From: Trichoplax sp. H2
Taxonomy: Eukaryota; Placozoa; Uniplacotomia; Trichoplacea
Direction of reading: 5' to 3'
Length of the DNA: 64,000 nt
Assembly: GCA_003344405.1 (NCBI GenBank)
Contig: NOWV01000077.1
Coordinates: 186,001 to 250,000, forward strand
Positions 24,216 to 34,600 of this stretch are shown piece by piece (positions within the stretch are counted from its first letter, which is position 1; each line of letters starts with the position of its first letter). Both the position numbers and the translations under genes were made by a program. The notes under the pieces were generated by a model. It saw only the letters and a program-made list of their open reading frames with translations, was not told where the DNA came from and ran no database searches.

Positions 24216-25646
24216 AATAATAATCACAAGTAAGCATGATAAGAAAATGCTGATATGTCTAATTTCAGGAAATCATCAATATTCTTTGATAATATAGTAA
24301 CATCGATTCGATTACGCATGTCATACGCAACAAAACGTCTTTTTGCTTAATATGTCCAATTTCAGGAAATCATCAATATTCTTCAATAATATAGTAACAT
24401 CGATTCGATTACGTATGTCATACGCAACATAACGTCTTTTTGCTTAATATGCAAACTTCCACTTTAGGTATCTGCAGTACCTCCGCAAAAATATGGATCA
24501 TCTCTATATATTCTATGTAAGCATTATGCAAATATAGTGAGCAATCTAATTTATTACAGCGATAAAATCTAGATGTTACTTATGCCTTTCCGAAGTGGAA
24601 AAAATAGTGATATCCTATAATGCAATAATTTAGTAGAGAACAATATCTACTAGAAGATGGTCAGAAAAATAGAGGCCAAGTTCAAAGGCTATCCTGAACT
24701 TCGACGACTAAATGAATTCTCTCAACTCTTCTATTTACTGATAGTTAGGTAATCTTAGTAGTAGAAGTTTGTGATATTTCATTCGATGCTTTCAGTACAG
24801 TTTTCTATTTCGGCTTTGTAATATACTTCTACTGTTATCCTATAAGATCGATTTACTTTTATGGGAATAAATACACATACGTGGTATAAATTTAATTATT
24901 ACCACGCATGCAAATGGTTACAAACAACGATTATAGTAAAAACGGTAGCAAGAATTGTTATTTCAGTACTTGATCATATTGACATTCATCTATAATTGCC
25001 ATCCATTTCTTCGATTAATTAATTATTTTTGTTAGCTACTAGTATAATTTTATTTAAAAATGGACATACGAGGTATATTTATACTAGTTGAGACATTCTT
25101 TTCAACATAAAGGGGGACAGATTAGACCATGACAAGCAAACGGTATGTAATGATAATGATAATAAAAGGATACTGAAAAGAAGTGCCTTCGTCTTGTAAA
25201 ATTATGTTGACATTAGTATGTAGTACGTTTCGGAAACAATTAAATTAACATCATTAGTAATACGCAACAAAAATCTAGTAATATAAAATTATAAATTCTT
25301 TATTTTAATATTAAGATAGTCATTACATTAGTACATTAATAAGCAAAGCGTCTCGGCAAAAGTTTGAAAAGCTTAAGTTTGCTTAATAAACTATATTCAA
25401 TGAAATCTATTTATCTTTTCTATTAATAAATGCTTTTGGCCCAACTTACTAAAAGTTATTGTTACAAATCGAAGCTAGCAATAACGAACTGCGAATCTAT
25501 TACCGGGCTCCTCCGACTTCAGGCTGAAATTATTATTAAAATACCCATTATTAGAGTTACTGGTGATAGATATTACGACTCATCTCAAGATTAGATTAGA
25601 AGTTACTTTATTTAGTACATACGAGATTTAAAATTCAAGATCAAAT
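22908..25646. other. Intergenic sequence between GPCR gene 5 and the relic
   Basis: Holds the upstream half of duplication block A (to about 24,215), a perfect-spaced 97-bp tandem duplication at 24,254-24,447, unassigned AT-rich DNA, and from 25,235 the beginning of block B. No gene supported. Confidence 0.55.
24254..24447 (+). repeat. Tandem duplication, 97-bp unit, two copies
   Basis: AATTTCAGGAAATCATCAAT begins at 24261 and again at 24358. Both copies continue through ATAGTAACATCGATTCGATTACG and CTTTTTGCTTAATATG with only a few substitutions, so the event is young compared with the surrounding block duplication. It lies just beyond the end of block A and has no visible match in block B. 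Confidence 0.93.
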
Positions 25647-25898
25647 TCAATGTAATGCTACTCGCACACTCATATAATCTAATATAATCGATATAACCGA
25701 TATAAACGATATAACCGAAACACGTATCAATTTATAGATTGTTTTCTGGAAGCACGGATCGAAAAGAAAAATGTACAGTATAAATAAATTGATTAATAAT
25801 CCAAATGTAAATATAGGAACACCAACGATTGCAGCATACTGATAAGTTACACTAGCGATATCCCGTGTTTGATTACTGACCATTAATAAATTCACCAT
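25647..25898 (-). pseudogene. Truncated class A GPCR relic (TM1 to start of TM2)
   Basis: An 83-codon frame from the ATG at 25898-25896. Residues 10-65 match the receptor at 21867-22907 (TRDIAS, YAAIVG, FGLLINLFILYIFLFD, YKLIRVSVIS). After codon 64 the frame enters a short ATAACCGATATA-type local repeat. It then jumps to a VRVAL segment equivalent to the start of TM3 and stops. TM3-TM7 are gone. The remaining 3-prime sequence is the receptor 3-prime flank, so an internal deletion of about 1 kb is the simplest explanation. The upstream flank is retained, so transcription is possible, but no receptor can result. Confidence 0.88.
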
Positions 25899-27065
25899 CC
25901 TGATATAATATCAAATGTCTTGACGCAATTAAAATAGATCACGAATAGATTAAAGCTAAAATAATGATCGATACTTATCTCAAGAGTAATATTTCATTTC
26001 AAATGTATCTTAAAAACGGAAGTGATGACTTTCAATGTAGACCCTATTAAACCTTTTGATCATCTATGTTAGATAATAATGTCGTGAATTACAATACGAA
26101 TATAATAATCTTTATGACGTACTACGTGGTATTACGATAAAAGATCTCACCTTCGCACATTGAAAAAATTCAACAAGCTTTATACTTTTATACGTTTATA
26201 CTTTTGTAATTTCACGCTCATGATACCGGGCGTACGTAATTGACAATGAGCTGCAAGAATCATCACAGCTGCTATCGAAGTGCTATAATATCTAGGTGCT
26301 TCACATTTAAATTTCCTCAATAACTGCTAGTGCTATACATGGCTGTATTATTCCTGTCTACATGAGTTTACAATTAACGGAATACTAGCTGTTTGTATCG
26401 GTTCACTATAAATAAATAGCTATAAATGGAAATCGCTATTATATATGATAGTCAATATGTCTATATAGCTATTGATATCTATCTACATCTATTACTCTAC
26501 AGAATATCTGGAGCTCACTAACAACTGCTAGTAGATATAGCTATCTATATCGGTGTGATATTTTCGAACATCTCCTACTTATAACAATTCTTTAAACTTA
26601 CATACTACAAAGTGATGCCTATGTGCTCAGTGAATATATTACTGTCGTCAAACCGAATCAGTTCAAGCTGTAGTGAGCTTATAATATAGAAACTGTACAA
26701 ATGTGACCAACCAAAATCCCATTTTGTTAAAAATGGTTCACAGTAAATGGAAATAGTAGCTATCTCTATCCGTTCATTATCAACGAGAATAGCTATCTAT
26801 ATGTACCCACGTACATATCCGTTCTAATATCCGGCAGTTTCAACGCGAAGAGATGTTAATGAATGGCTCATTACTCTTATTGTCTTCCTGTAATGAATTT
26901 TATTATTCAAATCTACATCATTTTTAACGTGAATGGATGTTAATAAAACTTGGTAAAATCAAATTTCTGAATAGCAACTGCAATATATTTTGTAACGAAG
27001 ACTTATATAAGAGAATTACCAGAATCTGTAAAATAACCATCATGGATTAGTATAGTACATGAGGA

Positions 27066-27345
27066 CAAGGCCGAGTCACGTCTGAAGTATTATTATAAAA
27101 TAATGTTCTAGAACTATAATATTGTAAGAATATAATCCGTGAGCAAAGCGACGGGAGTTTGTAATATTATAACAACGTAGTCCGTCAGCAAAGCGATGCA
27201 AGGCCAAGTCACATTTGAAGTATTATTGTAAAATAATATTCTAGAAGTATAATATTATAAGAACATAATCCGTCAGCAAGGCAACGGGAATTTGTAATAT
27301 TACTCGTATAACAACATAATCCGTCAGCATAGCGATGGGAGTTTG
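27066..27345 (+). repeat. Nested tandem repeat, 133-bp unit with a CCGTCAGCAAAGCGA core
   Basis: CAAGGCC(G/A)AGTCAC starts at 27066 and 27199 (spacing 133). Each copy is followed by GAAGTATTATT(A/G)TAAAATAAT, TATAATATT and a core close to AATCCGTCAGCAAAGCGA. That core appears four times (about 27134, 27178, 27267 and 27318). It is inside the material present only in block B. Confidence 0.88.
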
Positions 27346-29754
27346 TACTAGTATTACACAGTTTGTCATCATCGTACGTCACTTTCTTAGATTAAATTGC
27401 CACCTCAAATAAAAATTGATTCCATCATCCAAGTAATTTTAGAATCTTATTGAAAGGTTCGTTCGATTTCAAAGGTTAATTACGCTCGACGCTCGATGAA
27501 AGTCGATAAGCGTAACAGACAGTTCGCTTTTTCAAATAATAAATCAAATTATAAATCCCCAACCCTCTCTTCCTTTCTCCATTAGAAACTCCCAGTTTTT
27601 ATACCCACAACAGCAGATTGTACAGCTTAGGATATCTATAAAAGCCGTAGTATGCCTTCTTAACACTTGAAACTTGAAAGTCCTAATCATAACGGTTCTT
27701 CCTTATGCTCCTAACATAGCTATACAAACAGTAGTCATGCAGTCATGTTGATAATATATTCTGTGTCGTAGATAATGTAGTAATCAGTTGTTGACTCTTA
27801 TCATAAAGAGATTTATTTATAAATGTATTTATTGATTTGAATCAGTTGATTTTATGAGGAAATAGCGAGTAGTGAGTCTACTAAATAAAGCTATTTCGTA
27901 GATTATAGTAAAGTGCAGCTACTGATTGTGAGCCTTGCAAAAGTGTAGTAGTTCTTAGGTGTTATAGTACTGTATTCTTAATAAATCTTATAATAGATTA
28001 CGGTAATCATCTAAAGAAGCAACGTATAGTAAGTGCTTTACATTAGACTAGCAAATTTATCAGGAAGTAGTATGTAACAGAATCAATCAATCAATCAATC
28101 AGATCAAATCATATTAATCAATGCAATAATACATGTGTTCTGATTTACGAGATAAATAGAACAAAAGATGATAGTGGATATGTTGCAATGAAGTCAATTA
28201 TGTTGGTTATAAAACTAGTAAAGTAACGATAATATCAGTGCAACATCACGTGGAAGCAATGAAGAAAACGTAGGAGCCGAAGAAGAATGTTTAATTTGCA
28301 AAAACTTTATTAAGCACGCGATTGTTTTAGGCAAGGCCTACTAGAAAGAAGAATAAGGTTTTTTCTAGGTGATATAAATTACTGTAGCGCTTTACTATAT
28401 AATACTAGTATACTTTCAACGCACATTACCCTTGTAATGAAATAAAATCTCTACAATCCGTTATTAGCTAACCTCGTAATGGCTTAGTCGGTTTTTAATT
28501 GATATATCTGTAAAGCTTTCACGAATAATTACGCGTTTATTATTTATAATCAAATAATTTGAAAATTGATAACTCCATGGTTGGGATTTCACTTTATTCC
28601 CTGTAGTTGTCATCTAAATTAACATTGTCGATCACATTAATTATTGATGTTGAACTATAGTGATTACGTATCAAGGTAGCATTACTTTTAAACTTCAATA
28701 GCTTCCCTATTAGTAACAATAAATATTAAAAGCGAAAGTTTCTTTCATACTTATCATCGAGCTAATTTTATATTATGACCGCTACACAATGCAATGCGTA
28801 ATTTCCGACAGTAATACTGTAAATCATGAAATAGTATTCCATTTTGATTGCATAAATAAAGTGCCAGAATAGGCCTAGGTACCGATGCTTGAACAATATT
28901 AGGATATTATACAACGTGGCTCTGTAAGTATAATCTTTCACAAGTAAAGCGTGAGATAACGGAAATCTTAGTGTGTATTTGCCTAAGGTTTTAGCTGGCA
29001 TATCATTTATATCCTAAATACTAAATTTAAATCCCTTCAATTACTTTGTCATTATAGATTTCCAAGCTGGATTTTTACTTATCAAACACCATACTAATGG
29101 TTTAATTTGAATTAACTTAGCCTAGCAAAAGTTTACGATTCTGAAGGCAAAATATCAATACAATAACTCACAAGACGTATGGAAGTAGCATAGTTCGGTA
29201 ATTTAGTAGAGAATATAAGCATGTGTGCTTGAAAGAGAAAGAGAGAAATCGGTTGAATGGAGAAAAACTCAGAAAGCTATCTCCAACCTTCGATATCTAA
29301 ATATAAGCTCTAAATTTTTCTATTCCACAAAAATTTCTTAGACTTTGACAATACATTTTTACTTTATTCTATTAAATACTTATAGTTGAACAGATTTATA
29401 TTTTAGCTATATCATTTCACTTCTCTCATTCATCATTATTCCGAAAGATTGTTTATTGTTTATTTCAAGAAATATAACCGTTACGCATTCCGTCAGTAAA
29501 AAAGAATTAAATCTAACTGGACAATATAGTGATATCCATTGCATTCTAACATTTTAACCAGGACTGTAATTAGTGAGTGCATCTTTAAGGTGCTCTTAAA
29601 CTATCGTCTCATAACCTGGCTTATGGCGTGCCTCTGGTTCTTAATTCTCGTAATATTATCTAGTTTAGGCTAATATGTATTGAAATTTCTTCTATTAAGA
29701 ATAAAACAAAGAACATCTTAAGTCTAGTAAAATTATGTTATGTTAAGCTATTGC

Positions 29755-30035
29755 AGTGCTACATAGTACACTGTATTAACTAGGTTAAAGTAGAAATATC
29801 TATGTTAGGATAATTTTATTAGCTTACCCTTATTTAGTGATTTTCCAATTTAAATATAGTTCAATCACTGTTATTGTAACTTGCTTATGGTAGATTGTAG
29901 ATTATCGTGGAAATGTTCCATGATGGAGGGCATATTTTAATCTGATTATTTTGTATTAGTCATTAGATATCTATGTTCGCAAATAGCGTTGTCTTCATTA
30001 GACGACAGTAGGTAAAATTAGCTTCTGATTTATTG
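29755..30035 (+). repeat. Cluster-edge repeat, right copy
   Basis: Diverged match to 600-965 in the same orientation. At the left copy the next thing to the right is the 3-prime end of a receptor gene (behind the gap). Here no receptor follows, so this looks like the broken edge of the tandem family. Confidence 0.72.
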
Positions 30036-31658
30036 GAAGGCTAGAAATATAATATTACTAACCTGGATGCCTGAGCTGTATCAGAAGAGTATAGAAATGG
30101 GATACATCTTATAATAAAGTTATTTCTTAAGATTAGTGATAACGTAAAATCCGAGGCGGCTAAAGTCTTTTGTGGTCTACTAGTAGAGGAGATAGTATTC
30201 CTGATAGAGTAGATATTGCTCCCTGAACGTAGTTCAGAAAACCGACATATGAATCGTAGGTTACCTTATCTCGTTGCAAAGCTGTTTTGTAACACTGGTG
30301 TATTGTATTGCTGCTTTTTAATTTGCATCCTACTATAATACTACTATTACTTCAAAGTTCATATTGAGTTTATTATACATATCACTAAATTGATTTGTAA
30401 GGTTTTTACGGTATTATGGTATTTCTCGAAGCCACTCTATGCAAATAAATCTAATTTAAACCAACTTTTTATCGAACTAGAAATATAGAAATCATTCTCG
30501 ACAAAATAAATATCTCTTGCTTTAGAATCGAGAAATAGCCTTAAATAAAGTAATATTTTGTTCATCCATATGCAATTGGAGATTTTAAAGGCACAATAGC
30601 CTTTGGTATTTAAACTACAGTTCAAGAAAAAAAAGTTAATTGAAGTAGAGTATAATTGCAAATGTTTTCATCACGATTACCATTGAAAATTTAAACTAAT
30701 ATTTTATTTCATTGGAAAAATTTTTTCAATTATACAACTAATATTAACCCAGATTATATTGTGTATTGCACTTTAACAAGTGCTAGTATCAAGCCAATAT
30801 TCAAATTAAAGCTAAATAATGCTAGTTAATCAAGTAGGGTATAAAAAATAAAAATCTTGATAAAATACTAGCCAAAATTGATAAATGCTAGTCAATAGTT
30901 ACAAGTAAATACAATGAACCAAATAAAGACTAGTAATTTACTCGAAAACTAGCAGTAGAAGACATATTGAATCTAATACTTTGAAAAATGGAGATATTAG
31001 ATTAGTCGTCTAGTTTACATTCATGATGTAGTTTAGTCGCAGTTTGCAGTACAATATTTGCTCATCTTATCCATACTGAAATGGATTTTTCGATACAAAG
31101 AAAAACTAAAAGACAAATTTTTGTAAAATTTTCCCCCAATGGTAACAAGATAATCCGTCAATCATGAATTATAGGTATACATATATATATTCCAATGCTA
31201 AAATTTTGAATAAATCTAAATCGGCCATTGAATTGTTGCAAAGTAGAACGGCTACTCTACGAATAATTCTACATAAACGATATACAGCAGATCCATGCTA
31301 ACTTTAATCATGTCGATCGTCTTCAAGTTGATGCTTTCTTTATCCTAATACAATGATGTATTCTCGCATTTGGCATCGTGAACATCTATCGAGTCGTTAC
31401 AGCTTAAAGTAATCGACTATCAACTTATCAGTGTCTTACAAAATACAAATTATGTATAGCAATATTTTGTATTTTAAAGCATACAGTAAAAAGTATTGAT
31501 ATTCAGCATAAGGAACTAGATTATAATAAAACAATTGGAATCGTTTAACAGTATATCCCCATGAGAAGCAACAAATGGATAGACACTAAGAGAAAAATAT
31601 TCATGAATAGTTGTGTGTGTGATATGTGGTCGAGAAAATACATCCATTCTTTATATAT

Positions 31659-34600
31659 TTATAACATTAATTCTTTACTGGCATCGTCGTCGACCGTTCC
31701 TTGCGGACGGAAATGCCGCGGTAAAGAAGCTGAACCATAATCCTGATTTTCGTAGGCTGGGTTAAAATGCGCTGCTTCAATATCCTCATATTCCTAATAA
31801 AGATACATAATCGACAGGATGATATTAATACAAGAATATACAGTATATTAAGTTAAATAAGGTCTACACGAACGATTAGCTTGACATCATATTCGGTCAT
31901 ATCGCCTGTGAAAAAATTATTTTCACGAGCTGGCTATGTACATGATTTATTTCAACATTGATCACTAAAAGAATGGAACCTGCTATGCACATCGTTCGTA
32001 GCTCTATACAACATAAATAATCTAAGAGAAACTCCTTTAAACTAGATTAGTCGGTAGTATGTAGCTGTTGTCGAAATCTGAAAACTTAGTCGTGATTGAA
32101 ATGAAATTGGTAGATTTTATATACAGTATTGAGTAAATACCGCAAAGTGTCTTGTACTTTCTACTAAAATGGCCAATACAATGTTTATTCCTGAGAATAG
32201 GCTACTATAAACTGTTTAATCCATGAATTAACGTTACAAGCCGCTATTTAACAATACTTTTTGAAGCTCAATATACTGTACAGTTAACTTTTAACAACAG
32301 AAACAAGGAGACTTTCAATATCTCACATCAAACTCAGTTGGAACTAAATATTTTGTCCTATTCTAGTGTGTTTATGTTCTGCAAATCAAGCTATTGGCTA
32401 TCAAGATCAATATCAGACGTAATTTATCAAACCATAATTTGTACTCATTAGATGATCATGCACCGAATAATTCAGTGCTATAAATGTGTATGCACGCTTG
32501 GATCTCAGAAAAGACAAACTAGTACTGTATTGATGTCGTTGCACAAACCGATTGTTGCCTTTTAGTGGAGTTTCTTTGATTTTGACGAGGTTGCACAATT
32601 TCTGGTGCCTGCTCTACAGGCAGTTGGGCTGGCTCTTTATGCACTGTACCATAGATATTGCTATCGGTAGATTGGCGAGGATTATATGGTGCTTGATTGT
32701 TCGGATTGCGAGGATAAGTAGAATATGGATCGTTGCCCGATGATGGAGGCAATCGATTTAAATCATCAAAAGTACGAGGAATTTTTTTCTTCTTTTCGAC
32801 TTGAGCATAAGTTGGATCGGTTGTACTTGCATAGCCTTCATAGGTATGGCTAGCATAAACTGAATTGCTATCGCTATAGTGCTTATCATTTTCATGGACT
32901 AAATTTTGTGTACTACTATAGTCGACGGCATCGGTTGGGTTAGATCTATGCCTTTCTAATGTTGTGCGGTAAGGATCAGTAGGTGGTTCGGTAGAAACAT
33001 TGTCTTTTACCGTATTATAAATTGGCAAATATAACTGACTGTGAGAATTTGCATCTCGACCTGGTGCATCACCATTCATATCTGCTTCATCTATAATGTA
33101 AAGGGTAATAATACATCATAAACATATTATGGTCAGTGAATACTATATTCATTTTTAGTAAATAAGCAGTGGCCATAATTGAAACATTTATTTTTATTGT
33201 TTTTCTCTGTACTTACTGTAATGGGCACCAGGATATTGTTTTTGAGTATGGCGTAAACTATCTGTTGTTGACATGCTATATTCTTCACGATGTGAATCAT
33301 CATGGATAGCATTTGCATAAGACTTGGTTCGATCACGTAAAGACGACGAATTACCAACTTAACATTTCAAAGAGACATAAAATTGATTAGATTTCTTCTC
33401 AGTAATTGGATATTGTTGTCAAATTAATTACTGTTTTCTTTTATGGTTGAAAAATGAGACAGCATAAATATGATTCTGTCTACCTAATTTAGAGATATGT
33501 ATTCTTAAAATAACTACTGATGCAGATAAAATAACATCCTTATATTGTTTACTTTATCTCTACTAATACCAAAGTATATATTTAGGCGAGTTTGGAAAAC
33601 ACTTGTATTATGATTTTTCTTTTTATTTATTCCATGCACGGTGTTCTATTACAGTCCTTTTCAATCAGATCACTTCCATATCATGATACATTCATTATTT
33701 ATTATTAGTAATAATACTAAATATAATCTTTAATATAGGGTTGCGATAACATCAGTGCTATAACGGGATATATTTTCTGATAAATTAAGTCTTAAATAGT
33801 CAAGGTTAAATGATCATTATTGTGTCGCCATTTAGACATTATAGCCAATGATAACCCTTAATCGCCTAGAGTGATGCTCGAGTACAGTATATGCTGTATG
33901 CTTAATTTTTTAAGTTAGTTCGTTACACAAACTTAAATTAGAGTAAAGAAACATAGTGATACTGTACTTTAGAGAACATTTACAGCCAACAAAATGCATC
34001 ACGGAATAGCTGGGATTATAACAGCGGTTATATATGATTGATTTAATTTTTTAGAATATATGTGATAGGCAATTAATGCCAAAGATTCAATCTGTAATGA
34101 TATTTTAAAGTTTGCAAAGATTCTCTCTCAACGTTGTTATAATATAATTAAAATAATACAGCTTATTGGCTTAGAAGCTAAGTTCAGTAGATTATATCTT
34201 GAGAACGGTGTTATTTTATTAGAATTATCCACCCACATGTTACGCAAACTGAATGTTAGACAAGTATTTCGATGCAAATAAAGAAAAGCAACTAAAGAAT
34301 CGTTCACGAGATGTAAAATATTCATTTTTCTAATTTATAGAATGAATAGTGTATAATATTTAGAGATTGAAATAGCATTCTGTTATATGACTTCCATAAC
34401 ATTCAAATTCGTTTTAACGTATAATGTGTTGCAAATGGTATATTTAAACGTAAACATCGTTTGTTTCCTGGCTTTGATCTAAGTAACTGTCGGACTGGCA
34501 GCTAGGCTCTAGGTTATATTTTATTCGAGAATCGTTTACTGTGAAAGTTGCTGGATTACGTGTAAAATTTAAGCATGAAAATGTTAGTGAACAAGAAATG

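Larger units (their letters stand above)
25235..29745. repeat. Segmental duplication, block B (with receptor relic)
   Basis: Diverged tandem copy of about 21,085-24,215. It has lost roughly 1 kb from the receptor (the 3-prime flank equivalent to about 21,575 joins sequence equivalent to about 22,630). It has gained about 2 kb (about 26,100-28,080) holding simple-sequence-like DNA and a tandem array. The distal match at 29,240-29,640 is the best conserved part. Confidence 0.85.
25899..31658. other. Intergenic right part of the GPCR cluster
   Basis: Contains most of block B, the tandem array at 27,066-27,345 and the cluster-edge repeat at 29,755-30,035. From 30,040 to the adhesion gene the sequence is AT-rich without a supported gene. 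The minus-strand frames at 28768-29001 and 30437-30661 lack support and the first has no counterpart in block A. Confidence 0.55.

Noticed and set aside
28768-29001. 77-codon hydrophobic minus-strand frame
   Set aside because: No family features, and no counterpart was seen in duplication block A.
32519-32548. Stop codon at 32519-32521 as the end of the adhesion protein
   Set aside because: A GTTTGT donor at 32548 leads in phase to a good coding exon at 31793-31659 containing NPAYENQ and its own stop, so the earlier stop is probably intronic (or used in a short isoform).
32413-32598. 61-codon minus-strand frame at the end of the adhesion gene
   Set aside because: Overlaps exon 12 in another frame and continues into its intron.
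33133-33357. 74-codon minus-strand frame overlapping the adhesion gene
   Set aside because: It is the wrong frame of exon 33357-33217; the phase-consistent frame encodes the tail segment GNSSSLRDRTKSY.
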